64,000 nt of DNA from Streptomyces massasporeus (GCF_014648995.1 NZ_BMSE01000015.1:1-64000), one strand, 5' to 3'. Shown: positions 1 through 7,995, counted from the first letter of the stretch. The notes: generated by a model not told the origin, from the sequence alone. Translations and numbers: made by a program.

Positions 1-429
1 CGCCGCGTCGGTGAGGTCGAAGCGCTCCAGCAGCTCGGCGGCGACGCGGCGTCCCTCGCGTTTGGGCAGGTGGTGCAGGTCCGCCATGAGGAGCATGTTC
101 TCCTCGCCGGTGATCAGGCCGTCGACCGCGGAGAACTGACCGGTCACCCCGATCGCGGCCCGGACCCCGTCCGGTGACGTGGCGATGTCGTGGCCCGCGA
201 CCTGTGCGTGTCCGCCGTCGGCTGTGATGAGGGTGGAGAGGATCTTCACGGCGGTGGTCTTGCCGGCGCCGTTCGGCCCGAGCAACGCGAACACGGACCC
301 GGCCGGAATGTGGAGATCGAGGCCGTCGAGGACGGTCTTGTCGCCGTACGACTTGCGCAGACCCACGGCGGAGACGGCGGGAGCCGACGCGTGTCCCTGG
401 CTGGATGTGGACATGACAGATGAAGGCAT
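1..429 (-). CDS. ABC transporter ATP-binding protein, DrrA type (partial)
   Basis: Nucleotide-binding subunit of a daunorubicin-resistance-type ABC exporter. It would power an ABC-2 permease expected just beyond the left edge. The visible 143 codons contain Walker A (GPNGAGKTT, residues 51-59) and the Q-loop stretch GVTGQFSAVDG; the signature motif, Walker B and C-terminus are off-window. The start at 429 is chosen because a GGGAGGG ribosome site lies just upstream; an in-frame ATG at 414 is the alternative. It follows the DUF4097 gene by 62 nt on the same strand, so the ribbon-helix-helix gene, DUF4097 gene and this ATPase probably form one leftward operon. The transported substrate cannot be read from the sequence. 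Confidence 0.9.
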   Translation of the reverse strand, partial: MPSSVMSTSSQGHASAPAVSAVGLRKSYGDKTVLDGLDLHIPAGSVFALLGPNGAGKTTAVKILSTLITADGGHAQVAGHDIATSPDGVRAAIGVTGQFSAVDGLITGEENMLLMADLHHLPKREGRRVAAELLERFDLTDAA

Positions 430-491
430 GAAGCCCTCCCGTTCGAAGGCTGAAGTGGACTAGGGGTGGCGCCGGTTGAGGGGCGTGATGC

Positions 492-1334
492 TCAGGCCTT
501 GGCGCGACGGATGTCGATGTTGCCGTGCTTGGTGCGGGCGCGGACTCTGACGGTGTCCTCGGTCTTCTCCGGGGCGTCGGACGTGGTGAGCGTGTTGCGC
601 ACCTGTCCGGAGACCGAGCTGACGTCGAGCCAGGCGGTCGTGCCCTCGCGGACGCCGATGTCGATGGCGCCGTAGCTGGTCTCCAACTGGACGGTCCCGC
701 GGGCCACTTCGCCCACACGCAGGGTGCCGTGGGCGGTGGTGGCGGTGATCGCGTCCTCGGCGCGCCGGATCTCGATGTCACCGTTGGCGCCGCTGACCCG
801 CAGTTCGCCGGTCGCGACGTCGACGGTCGTGGTGCCGTGCGAGTTCTTCAGGACGGCGGGGCCGTCGACGAGGCCGACGCGCAGACTGCCGGAACTGGTG
901 GTGATCTCGGCCGGGCCGTCGACCCGGTCCACGGTGATCGAGCCGTGGGACGCGGTCAGCTTCAGCGGGCCGGTCGCGTCGAACCGTACGTCGCCGGACG
1001 AGGTCTTCACGCGGACCTCGCCGAGCCGTCCCTCACCGAGCACCTGGGTCCAGGAGCCGGTCGTGTCGACGTGGGAGCCCGTGGGCAGTTCGACCGTCAC
1101 ATCGACGGTGCCGGTGCGACCGAACAGGCTGGACTTGGGCGTCCTGACGGTCAGTGCGCCGCCCGTGTACGTGACCTCGGTCTGGTCGGCCGCCCGTACG
1201 TCCAGGTCCTTCTTCCGGTCCCGGGGGCGTACCTCGACGACGGTGTCGACGCGGTCGCCCGCGGTGAACTGGATGGACCCGGCCTCCACGTGGGCCGTGG
1301 CGGAGATGGGTTCAGGAGTGTCGAAAGAAGGCAT
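492..1334 (-). CDS. DUF4097 family beta-strand repeat protein
   Basis: A 280-aa protein made almost entirely of short repeated beta-strand units of the type GDVRFDATGPLKL, GSITVDRVDGPAEI and GSLRVGLVDGPAVL, characteristic of the DUF4097/DUF4098 beta-helix-like family. No signal peptide or membrane segment is visible, so it is probably cytoplasmic. Start 1334 gives MPSFDTPEPI with an AGAGGA-containing leader. The open frame extends further upstream but that part is low-complexity Arg/Pro and unlikely to be translated. It lies between an RHH regulator gene (97 nt upstream) and a DrrA-type ATPase (62 nt downstream), an arrangement common in Streptomyces. The biochemical role of the family is unknown. 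Confidence 0.85.
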   Translation of the reverse strand: MPSFDTPEPISATAHVEAGSIQFTAGDRVDTVVEVRPRDRKKDLDVRAADQTEVTYTGGALTVRTPKSSLFGRTGTVDVTVELPTGSHVDTTGSWTQVLGEGRLGEVRVKTSSGDVRFDATGPLKLTASHGSITVDRVDGPAEITTSSGSLRVGLVDGPAVLKNSHGTTTVDVATGELRVSGANGDIEIRRAEDAITATTAHGTLRVGEVARGTVQLETSYGAIDIGVREGTTAWLDVSSVSGQVRNTLTTSDAPEKTEDTVRVRARTKHGNIDIRRAKA

Positions 1335-1431
1335 GGCTGTCCCGTCCTCTTGGGTCTTCGGAACGTCCCCGCTGGTGGGACGTGGTGTCGTGAGGTGCTG
1401 TGGGTGAGGTGCCGCGAGCCGCCGGTCGCGG

Positions 1432-1950
1432 TCAGCGAACCCAGCCCGTGAAGCTCTGTCCGAGGCTCTGGGTCTTCTCCGCCGTGCGCGGCCGGGTGCC
1501 GCCGTCGACCGCGGCCGACACGGCGCGGACCAGCCACGCGTTGACGGAGAGGCCCTCGCGGGCCGCGGCCTCCTCGGCCCGGGCCTTGAGGTGGGCCGGC
1601 AGGCGCAGATTGACGCGGGCGGTGCCGCCCTCGTCGGCGTCGGCCGGAGTCGGGGCCCTGAGCGGTTCGACGGGCGCCGACGGCTCCGCGGAGGCGCCAC
1701 CGTAGGTCGGTGGCGGTGTCACCACGAAGTCGGGGTCGAGGCCGCGCAGGCGTACGTCGACCGAACCGGGGGCGAGCTCACGGGTGATCTCGTCCATTGC
1801 GGCGGAGAGCACGTTGAGCATGGTCAGCCGGGTCGCCGACTCCAGGGGAGCGGTGAGCCTCTCGGCCAGCTCTCGCGCTTCGTCGCCACCGGCTTCGGCG
1901 GCCACCGCGAGTTCGCGGCGAAGGGTCTCGACGTACGGGGTGAGGTCCAT
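1432..1950 (-). CDS. HicB-like ribbon-helix-helix DNA-binding protein
   Basis: A 172-aa protein whose C-terminal part (residues about 111-148: ARVNLRLPAHLKAR then an amphipathic helix with SVNAWLVRAVSAAVD) is a ribbon-helix-helix fold of the Arc/HicB antitoxin type. The N-terminal 80 residues are helical and then Pro-rich. No HicA toxin partner is visible next to it, so it is more likely a transcriptional regulator than a toxin-antitoxin member. Palindromes built on TGGCACCA/TGGCGCCA lie immediately upstream (1961-1979 and 2110-2138), suggesting autoregulation of this gene and the downstream DUF4097-ABC genes. No convincing Shine-Dalgarno sequence precedes the ATG, so the mRNA may be leaderless or the site weak. 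Confidence 0.8.
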   Translation of the reverse strand: MDLTPYVETLRRELAVAAEAGGDEARELAERLTAPLESATRLTMLNVLSAAMDEITRELAPGSVDVRLRGLDPDFVVTPPPTYGGASAEPSAPVEPLRAPTPADADEGGTARVNLRLPAHLKARAEEAAAREGLSVNAWLVRAVSAAVDGGTRPRTAEKTQSLGQSFTGWVR

Positions 1951-1960
1951 GGCGTCATCA

Positions 1961-1979
1961 TGGCACCACTATGGCGCCA
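1961..1979. promoter_or_regulatory. Putative RHH operator, proximal copy
   Basis: TGGCACCA (1961-1968) and the perfect palindrome TGGCGCCA (1972-1979) lie 11-29 nt upstream of the RHH gene start. The same two words recur at 2110-2138. RHH proteins bind short repeated operators, so this is a plausible autoregulatory site; binding itself is inferred. Confidence 0.5.
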
Positions 1980-2109
1980 CATGCAAGACTCTGTGGTTCT
2001 CCTGTAGGTCGCGACCTTGCGGCGAGCCCTCCTACCTGCACAAATGTGATGGTGGCATCTTGAGGCATTGTGATGTCACTGTCTTGGTGGTGCCCACATG
2101 GGTGTGAGA

Positions 2110-2138
2110 TGGCGCCATGTGGCACCACATGGTGCCAC
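2110..2138. promoter_or_regulatory. Putative RHH operator, distal palindrome
   Basis: TGGCGCCA (2110-2117) is followed at once by a perfect inverted repeat with arms GTGGCACCA (2119-2127) and TGGTGCCAC (2130-2138) around a 2-nt spacer. Related half-sites (TGGTGGTGCCCACA near 2085) lie between. The gene-free stretch 1951-2240 otherwise shows nothing recognisable apart from AT-richer sequence around 2041-2090. Confidence 0.5.
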
Positions 2139-2240
2139 GCGGTGGGCGGGCACACTGATCGGCCCCGCCCGGTGGTGATCGCCCGGCGGGGCCGAATGCT
2201 GGAACGGACGCGGCGCACGGGATGCCCGCGCCCTTCGTCG

Positions 2241-2666
2241 TCAACTGCTCGCGGCAGCGGTCACCGTCGCGGGATCCACCCCGGTCAGTTCGACGATGCG
2301 GTGCGGTGCCACACCGGCAGCCAGTGCTCGACCGATCAGGCCGTCCCGCCCGTCGGCAGAGTCACGGTAGGCGAGCAGTTCCTCCTCGACCCGGGCCAGC
2401 GGCTCCGGCACCAGGTGGTGGCGGAGGCGGACCAGTTCCTCCTCGCTCAGCGGAACGGGCAGTCGTTCCGCACCCTCGGGCACGGCCGCCCTCTCCTCCG
2501 GCGGGAGCAGGCGCAGGTGCGGTGAGGTCGGCGTGCTTCCCTGGGCGTCGAGCCACGCGCGCACGGCGGGAGTCTCCATGCAGGCGAGTTCACCGACGGC
2601 GGCCGGCACCACGCCGAGCTGCGCGGACGCGTCGTCGAGCAGGAACAAATAGGCGTCGTCGGTCAT
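2241..2666 (-). CDS. Small conserved Streptomyces protein, unknown function
   Basis: A 141-aa acidic soluble protein (begins MTDDAYLFLLDDASAQLG, ends DPATVTAAASS) with no signal peptide or membrane segment. The C-terminal 40 residues (LIGRALAAGVAPHRIVELTGVD) look like a helix-turn-helix-type helical pair as seen in small DNA-associated actinobacterial proteins, but this is weak. The overall sequence resembles a small Streptomyces-specific family annotated only with a DUF number, recalled as DUF6003 without certainty. It is flanked by the Fic-like gene upstream (57 nt) and the RHH operator region downstream. No function is assigned. Confidence 0.7.
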   Translation of the reverse strand: MTDDAYLFLLDDASAQLGVVPAAVGELACMETPAVRAWLDAQGSTPTSPHLRLLPPEERAAVPEGAERLPVPLSEEELVRLRHHLVPEPLARVEEELLAYRDSADGRDGLIGRALAAGVAPHRIVELTGVDPATVTAAASS

Positions 2667-2723
2667 CCTCGGCTCCTTCGCAACAGGGTGTTGGTCGACA
2701 TCCCTTACCCCGCCGCGCCCGGA

Positions 2724-3491
2724 TTAGCGCCGAGGCCACGGCACTCGATCGGGGGAGACGGCACGGCGCCGGGTCTCGGTGATGTGCGTGTCGATGCACC
2801 TGGCGAGGGTGAGTGCGTCCTTGGGCTCATCAGCCTGGAAGGTGACGCGGCGCAGCAGGACGACCCCGTCGAGGGCGATGCTTTCGCGGGCGAGCACGAA
2901 GATCAGTGCGAGGAAGGCGGACCGGGCGTTGCCGTCGTCGAACGGATGGAAGAAGCAGACGTCGAGGTAGGCGCGTGCGGCGCGAGCGGTCAGGGGGAGC
3001 AGCCGTGCTGCGTCGTATGCGCTCTCGGCCAGGCAGGCATCCAGGCGGGCTCGGATGTCCGGGGCGATGCCGTAGCGCTCCCGGCCGCCCTTCGCGAAGG
3101 CCGGACGGCTGCGCAGGGGCGGCGCCTGTGAGGTGCCCAGGACGTGCCGCTGCCAGCGCTGCAGTAGCTCGAAGTCGAGGCGGGCGTGGCGCCCGGCGTC
3201 ATCCCGCAGCAGTTCCAGGGCGGTGAGCAGACCGTCGGCCCGCGCCGGGTCGAGGGCGCCGTCGAAGCCGCGGATGTCCTCGGCCACGCCGTCCTGACGC
3301 GGGGTCACCGGTCCCTCCGCGCCGCTGTCCGGGGCCTGCTGCCACGGCACGCTCTCGCGCACCGCGAGCCAGCGCTCGAGGTGGTCCGGGAGCGGCTCGG
3401 CGGACCGCGCCCGGTCCGCCGGCCGCAGGGACCCCGCGAGCCGCTCCGCGACATCGTCGACCAGCGCGGCGTCAGGGCCGGTCCAGCTCAG
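2724..3491 (-). CDS. Fic/DOC family protein with variant active-site motif
   Basis: Fic-domain protein. Such enzymes usually transfer AMP or another nucleotide moiety to a hydroxyl side chain of a target protein. The core motif reads HPFDDGNARSAF (residues about 182-193), against the usual HPFx(D/E)GNGRxxR: the first Arg and catalytic His are kept, but the second Arg is Phe and the central Gly is Ala, so classic AMPylation is doubtful. The reading frame is open far upstream, but similarity begins at LSWTGPDAALVDD. No ATG, GTG or TTG is available there; a CTG at 3491 overlaps the upstream stop (CTGA) and has a G-rich site about 8 nt before it. A GTG at 3362 is the safer but shorter alternative. 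Translationally coupled to the preceding gene. Confidence 0.75.
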   Translation of the reverse strand: MSWTGPDAALVDDVAERLAGSLRPADRARSAEPLPDHLERWLAVRESVPWQQAPDSGAEGPVTPRQDGVAEDIRGFDGALDPARADGLLTALELLRDDAGRHARLDFELLQRWQRHVLGTSQAPPLRSRPAFAKGGRERYGIAPDIRARLDACLAESAYDAARLLPLTARAARAYLDVCFFHPFDDGNARSAFLALIFVLARESIALDGVVLLRRVTFQADEPKDALTLARCIDTHITETRRRAVSPDRVPWPRR

Positions 3492-4114
3492 GAACCGCCC
3501 CCACCGATCGCCTGCTCGACCAGTTCCTCCGTGACGTCGGGTGCGACGGCCCAGCGGTCGAGGAACCAGGTGAGCACCTGGCGGCAGTGCCCGTGCCAGC
3601 CGCTGCCGCACCCGGTGCGGTCGGTGACCTGGAGGATGAGGTTGCGGGCCGCGCGGTCCCACATCAGCCGGTCGTCCTCCACGGTCTCCAGATCCAGCGG
3701 GTACGCGTCGATCCATCCGGCGAGACTCTCCAGCCACCCGCGCCCTTCGCACAGCGCCGCGACCACGCGGGTGAGCGTCTCCTCGGGAGTGGTGATCGAA
3801 TCGCGCGGGCGGCACCAGTGTCCGACGGGCCCTCCGCCGAAGTCCCCTTCGTCGTGCGACCAGCGGAAGCCCGCAGCCCAACGGCCGTACTGCTCCACCA
3901 GCGCCTGCGACATGGCATCGGCCCACAACCGTGCCTCGCCCCAGCTCCAGGCGCCCATCGCCGGATCGGCGAAGGGGACGTCCGGCCTGCGCGGCACGCA
4001 CCGGGCCGGGCCGGGCGAGCGGACCACCCGCGCTGCCGACGCCGCGTCGAAGGGGTGGCGGGCCGGATCCACCTCGTCCCAGCCAGGAAACCCAGGGGTC
4101 AGCTCACGTATCAC
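3488..4114 (-). CDS. Hypothetical protein coupled to Fic gene
   Basis: A 208-aa protein without a recognised domain, rich in Trp and acidic residues (for example GWLESLAGWIDAYPLDLETVEDDRLMWDRAARN). No signal peptide or membrane helix. Its stop overlaps or abuts the probable start of the Fic-family gene, so the two are very likely co-translated partners. I looked for the Fic-inhibitory motif (S/T)xxxE(G/N) and did not find a convincing copy, so an antitoxin role is not supported by sequence. High third-position GC confirms this frame over the longer overlapping frames. Confidence 0.7.
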   Translation of the reverse strand: MIRELTPGFPGWDEVDPARHPFDAASAARVVRSPGPARCVPRRPDVPFADPAMGAWSWGEARLWADAMSQALVEQYGRWAAGFRWSHDEGDFGGGPVGHWCRPRDSITTPEETLTRVVAALCEGRGWLESLAGWIDAYPLDLETVEDDRLMWDRAARNLILQVTDRTGCGSGWHGHCRQVLTWFLDRWAVAPDVTEELVEQAIGGGGS

Positions 4115-4186
4115 CGCGCAAGCCTGCGTGTCCGACCCAGCCCGATCAAGCGAATTGCCACCGAGCCGGTCAGCGCGTACCGCCGC

Positions 4187-5026
4187 TCAGGATCCGGCGC
4201 CGGCCGTCTCGCAGCCGGCCGCGCCGGCCGTCCCGGTTTCCGGGGCGACGTCCCAGGGGCGGGGGCCGGTGCCGTCCGTCCACGCCTCCAGGGTCTCCCC
4301 GTTCACGCACAGGATCCCGCACTGCTCGGCGTACTCCAGCGCGGGCGCGGTGAAGTCACTGGTGGTGACGAGTACGGCGACGTCGGCTTCGTGCACGGTG
4401 AAGCATGTGCCGCCGAAACGCTGGAGATCCTGGGATCCGACCCGGTGGGACTCGTCGTAGCGCTTGCACTGGACGATGATCCGGCGCCCGTCGGGCGTCA
4501 CCGCCAGGACATCGGCGCCCAGGTCACCGGCGCCGCCCACGACCTCGACGTCGGAGCAGCCGTCGCGTTCGCAGAGCGCGGCGATCGCCTCCTCGAACTC
4601 CTCCGGAGTCAGGGCGGCGTGGTCGAACTCCTCCGACGCTCGGCCGTCGTGGTCGACCTCCTCCGGAGTCAGGGCGTCGTAGTCGACCGCCACGGCCCCT
4701 ACCGCCGACCGCCTACGGGAACCCGCGGAAGCCTCCAGCTGTTCGGCCGCTTCCCTGGCCGCCTCGTCGAGCGCGGCCGCGGCCTGACGCGCCACTCCCG
4801 CCACGCGCCACCTGCGCCGCAGGCCCAGACAGCCTGCGACACCTATCAGGACCAGCACGAACACCCAGGCCGGACGGCGCTCCAGAGCGCCCGCCGCCAC
4901 GCGGGCGGCGAGACCCAGGGCGCACACGACCGCCGCGAGGAACACGAAGAACAGGGTGGTCGACCGAAGGTCGAACCGGTATCGGTGGCGCTTCACAAAC
5001 GCCGTACGAGGCGCAGGCACTGTCAC
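4187..5026 (-). CDS. Membrane-anchored Mrr-like restriction endonuclease-fold protein
   Basis: A 279-aa protein with two predicted transmembrane helices near the N-terminus (TLFFVFLAAVVCALGLAA and PAWVFVLVLIGVAGCLGL), a helical linker, and a C-terminal Mrr_cat/PD-(D/E)xK nuclease domain. Visible nuclease residues are Asp in GDLGADVLAV and the QxK signature in IIVQCKRY, followed by SQDLQRFGGTC as usual for this family. The linker repeats the ALTPEE word. Such proteins are annotated as type IV-like restriction endonucleases; a two-helix membrane anchor places the nuclease on the cytoplasmic face. No methylase or partner is adjacent. Whether it restricts modified DNA is inference. Confidence 0.85.
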   Translation of the reverse strand: MTVPAPRTAFVKRHRYRFDLRSTTLFFVFLAAVVCALGLAARVAAGALERRPAWVFVLVLIGVAGCLGLRRRWRVAGVARQAAAALDEAAREAAEQLEASAGSRRRSAVGAVAVDYDALTPEEVDHDGRASEEFDHAALTPEEFEEAIAALCERDGCSDVEVVGGAGDLGADVLAVTPDGRRIIVQCKRYDESHRVGSQDLQRFGGTCFTVHEADVAVLVTTSDFTAPALEYAEQCGILCVNGETLEAWTDGTGPRPWDVAPETGTAGAAGCETAGAGS

Positions 5027-5106
5027 GACATCCCCCCTCTTGGGACAACAGCAAGATCACTCCCACCGTCTGCCCAAGATCAACGCCTTCACCGCTCCGG
5101 CCGTCG

Positions 5107-5523
5107 TCACCGTTCTCTGATGCGCCACCACCACCAACGCCCCGCGGTCCACTCGCTCGCCCAACCCGGGTCCGGGAGGGTGCGGCGCTCGAACTCCGCG
5201 TCGATACGCGCCACCAGGCGGCCGAGATCCACGCGGGCCCCTCCGGGCAGATACCGCAGGACCTCGTCCAGGTCGTCCCGACCGTCCTCGATCTCGATGC
5301 CGGGACTCTCGTACGGGCCACTCAGATAGCGCCCCGGCTCTGCGAAGGCCCCATCGAAGCGGCTGAGAGCGACAGCGACGGCGTCGGGCCACAGATGCTC
5401 GGCCTCAACACGCCGAATTGCGGCCCGAGTTCGAGCCGACACGGAGGGAATCCGGCGAACCGGCAGGTGCTTGGGTGGCCGCCACCGCTCGGAGCGGACG
5501 ACCTTCGGACGCCTACGCGGCAT
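5107..5523 (-). CDS. Hypothetical protein
   Basis: A 138-aa basic protein (starts MPRRRPKVVRSERWRPPKH) with an acidic middle (SPGIEIEDGRDDLDEVLRYL) and an unusual WWWWR tail. No known domain, signal peptide or membrane helix. It sits 80 nt upstream of the Mrr-like nuclease gene on the same strand and could be cotranscribed with it. Function unknown; gene status is supported by codon usage and by the lack of a better frame. Confidence 0.6.
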   Translation of the reverse strand: MPRRRPKVVRSERWRPPKHLPVRRIPSVSARTRAAIRRVEAEHLWPDAVAVALSRFDGAFAEPGRYLSGPYESPGIEIEDGRDDLDEVLRYLPGGARVDLGRLVARIDAEFERRTLPDPGWASEWTAGRWWWWRIRER

Positions 5524-5650
5524 TGCCCTTTCGGATCAGAATCATGTCGCCATTCTGACACGGCCGATGCCTCGGTGAGCTGTCCCGAAGCGCCCGCCGG
5601 ACGCCTGGCATGATCGATGAGTGATCAGTGAAGGCGGGCGGCCGGGCCGC

Positions 5651-6289
5651 ATGAAGTACGTCTTGTTCGACGTCGACGGCACGCTGATCGACGCGGTGAG
5701 CAACCAGCGTCGGGTCTGGGCAACATGGGCGCAGCGGTACGGGCTGGATCCGGACGAGGTCTACCGGGTGGCGCTGCGGACGCGACCGATGGAGACGTTC
5801 GCTCAGGTCGCCGCGGACCGTGATGCGCGTGAATGCCTGGCCGTGCTGCATGAGTTGGAGGACGAGGACGTTCGGTCCGGCGTCTATACGGCCTTCGACG
5901 GTGCTTCTGAATTGCTGGGCAATCTGCCGCCGGGGGCTTGGGCGTTGGTGACGTCGAACTACGAGCACCGGGTGCGCGGCCGCTTCCTGCGGACCGGCCT
6001 GCCGGTGCCGGACGTGATCGTGGACGCGGCCGCTGTCGAGGAGGGCAAGCCCTCTCCCATGCCCTATCTGCGGGCCGCCGCTCGGCTGGGCGCCGAGCCC
6101 GGACACTGCCTCGTGATCGAGGACGCACCTTCCGGAGTGCGATCGGGGCTGCGCGCCGGAATGACGGTGTGGGGCGTGAACGCCCCTGACCCGGTGGAGG
6201 GTGTCCACCGCCACTTCCTCAGTCTGCGTGAGGCGGCCCCGCACATCCTGGCCCGCATGAGCGACTCGGAGGAGACTGCCGCAGTCTGA
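5651..6289 (+). CDS. HAD-family hydrolase (phosphatase-like)
   Basis: Haloacid dehalogenase superfamily phosphatase of the phosphoglycolate/sugar-phosphate phosphatase type, about 212 aa. Motif I is DVDGTLID right after the start (nucleophile and acid/base Asp), motif II Ser/Thr is in LVTSNYEHR, motif III Lys in EEGKPSPMPYL, motif IV in VIEDAPSGVRSG. An alpha-helical cap lies between motifs I and II. ATG 5651 gives the canonical MKYVLFDVDGT start; a GTG at 5621 would add ten residues and neither has a strong ribosome site. Substrate not predictable. The gene stands alone, convergent with the FAD oxidase gene. Confidence 0.85.
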   Translation: MKYVLFDVDGTLIDAVSNQRRVWATWAQRYGLDPDEVYRVALRTRPMETFAQVAADRDARECLAVLHELEDEDVRSGVYTAFDGASELLGNLPPGAWALVTSNYEHRVRGRFLRTGLPVPDVIVDAAAVEEGKPSPMPYLRAAARLGAEPGHCLVIEDAPSGVRSGLRAGMTVWGVNAPDPVEGVHRHFLSLREAAPHILARMSDSEETAAV

Positions 6290-6310
6290 GCGTGTCCCCC
6301 AGGTTTTCGG

Positions 6311-7936
6311 TCAGTCGATCAGTACGCCCGGGTTGAGGATGTGATGCGGGTCCAGGGCGTCTTTGGCGGCGCGCAGCGCCAGCGCGAAAGGCTCGGGGCG
6401 CTGGAGGTCGTAGCCGGGGCGGTGGTCCCGGCCGACGGCGTGGTGGTGGGTGATCGTGGCGCGGTGGCGGCGCAAGACGTCGCTCGCGACGGCCTTGATG
6501 TCGTCCCAGATGCCGACCTCTTCGCCGGGGCGGCCGGCGACGGCCACGGTGAAGTAGGGCGCGGCACCGTCGGGATAGACGTGCGTCAGGCGGCAGTTGA
6601 CGGTGGCCGGGTGTCCGGTGGCCTTGAGGGCGACGGAGCCGACCTCGGTGCGGACGGCATCGATCAAGGCCGGGATCCTGTCCCAGGTGGCCGCTGTCTC
6701 GAAGGTGTCGACGATGGCCCCCATGCGGGCCAGGCCGTCGCGCAGATACGGCATGCGCAGGAAGGCCGAACGCCAGGCGCTCACCGCCGCGTCGGCCGGG
6801 ACGTCTCCGTCGGCCGGGGTGGTGCCCGCGTTCGCCGTCGGCGCTCCGACCCGGCCCCCATGAGCCCGCGCCAGCTCCAGGGCGCTCGCGAGGCGGTCGT
6901 CGACACGACCGGTGGCGGACTCGAACCCCAGCACCAGGACGGAGGAGCCGTCCTGCGAAGCGCCGGACAGCAGAGCCTCGCCGGGATCGAGCAGGCGGCA
7001 GTTGGCGGGGGACAGGTCGGACTGGGCGATGCCCCGCACCGCCTCCAGCGCGCCCGGGAAGTCTGCGAACGCCACCGACGCCGACGCCTTGTGGCGCGGA
7101 CGTTCCTGCAAGCGCATCCACGCCTCGGTGATGACACCGAGCGCACCCTCGGAGCCGAGGAACAGGCGGTCCGGTGACGGCCCGGCACCGGATGCGGGCA
7201 GTCGGAGGGACGTGCTCGATCCGGCGGGCGTGACCACCCGCAGCGACTGTACGAAGTCGTCGATGTGGGTGCGGCCGGTGGCGTAGTGGCCCCCGGCCCG
7301 GGTGGCCAGCCAGCCGCCGAGGGTGGAGAACTCGAAGCTCTGCGGGAAGTGGCGCAGGGTGAGACCGTGGGGCCGCACCTGCTCCTCCAGTACGGGGCCG
7401 AGTGCCCCGGCCTGGATACGGGCCGAGCGACTGACGGTGTCGATCTCCAGGACCCGGTCCATCGACGTCAGGTCCAGCGACAGCACGGCACGGTGGGTGT
7501 CGCCGCGGTACTCCACGCCGCCGACCACCGAGGAGCCGCCCCCGAAGGGGATGACGGCCACGCCCTGCCCGCCGGCCCAGTCCAGCAGGTCGGCCACCTC
7601 CCGGTCGTCGGTCGGGCGGGCGACCAGGTCGGGGATCCGGCCCGGCCTGCCGCGCAGGGCCCGGATGATGTCGCGGTAGGCCTTGCCCATGGCGTGGGCG
7701 GCGCGCACCTCGGGATCGGTGCTGACGAGGTGCGCCAGCGAGGACGGGGGTGTCACCCCGGGGCGGGCGATCGCCAGGTCGGCGACCCGGGGGATCGGCA
7801 AGGGGCGGGCCAGGGTGCCCGGCAACAGAGCGCCCATCGCGACGCATTCGGCGTCGTCCGGGTGGGAGTCGGCGTAGCCCCAGCCCCACCACGAGCGAGT
7901 GCGGGAGGCGCCGTGACCGGAAGGCGAGGCGGGCAT
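6311..7936 (-). CDS. FAD-binding oxidase, alkyl-DHAP synthase-like
   Basis: A 541-aa flavoprotein of the vanillyl-alcohol-oxidase/PCMH superfamily, closest in layout to alkyldihydroxyacetonephosphate synthase. The N-terminal FAD domain has the PP-loop GGGSSVVGGVE (about residue 140) and FLGSEGALGVITEAW. The C-terminal part has the multi-His segment ITHHHAVGRDH and the typical ending ALDPHHILNPGVLID. The first residues include WWGWGYAD, conserved in this subfamily. Start 7936 is preceded by GGGAGC. It is transcribed divergently from a TetR gene across a 59-bp gap containing a perfect inverted repeat, so TetR control is likely. An ether-lipid role is family-based; other hydroxy-acid or D-lactate-type substrates are possible. 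Confidence 0.85.
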   Translation of the reverse strand: MPASPSGHGASRTRSWWGWGYADSHPDDAECVAMGALLPGTLARPLPIPRVADLAIARPGVTPPSSLAHLVSTDPEVRAAHAMGKAYRDIIRALRGRPGRIPDLVARPTDDREVADLLDWAGGQGVAVIPFGGGSSVVGGVEYRGDTHRAVLSLDLTSMDRVLEIDTVSRSARIQAGALGPVLEEQVRPHGLTLRHFPQSFEFSTLGGWLATRAGGHYATGRTHIDDFVQSLRVVTPAGSSTSLRLPASGAGPSPDRLFLGSEGALGVITEAWMRLQERPRHKASASVAFADFPGALEAVRGIAQSDLSPANCRLLDPGEALLSGASQDGSSVLVLGFESATGRVDDRLASALELARAHGGRVGAPTANAGTTPADGDVPADAAVSAWRSAFLRMPYLRDGLARMGAIVDTFETAATWDRIPALIDAVRTEVGSVALKATGHPATVNCRLTHVYPDGAAPYFTVAVAGRPGEEVGIWDDIKAVASDVLRRHRATITHHHAVGRDHRPGYDLQRPEPFALALRAAKDALDPHHILNPGVLID

Positions 7937-7965
7937 ACGTGTGCTCCCAGCAAGGTCCGGTGAAT

Positions 7966-7994
7966 TTACCCTACGGAAAATTACCGTAGGGTAA
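7966..7994. promoter_or_regulatory. TetR operator between FAD oxidase and TetR
   Basis: Perfect 11-bp inverted repeat TTACCCTACGG (7966-7976) / CCGTAGGGTAA (7984-7994) with a 7-nt AT-rich centre. It occupies the middle of the divergent intergenic region and ends one base before the TetR start codon, so a bound repressor would block both genes. Confidence 0.75.
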
Positions 7995-7995
7995 T

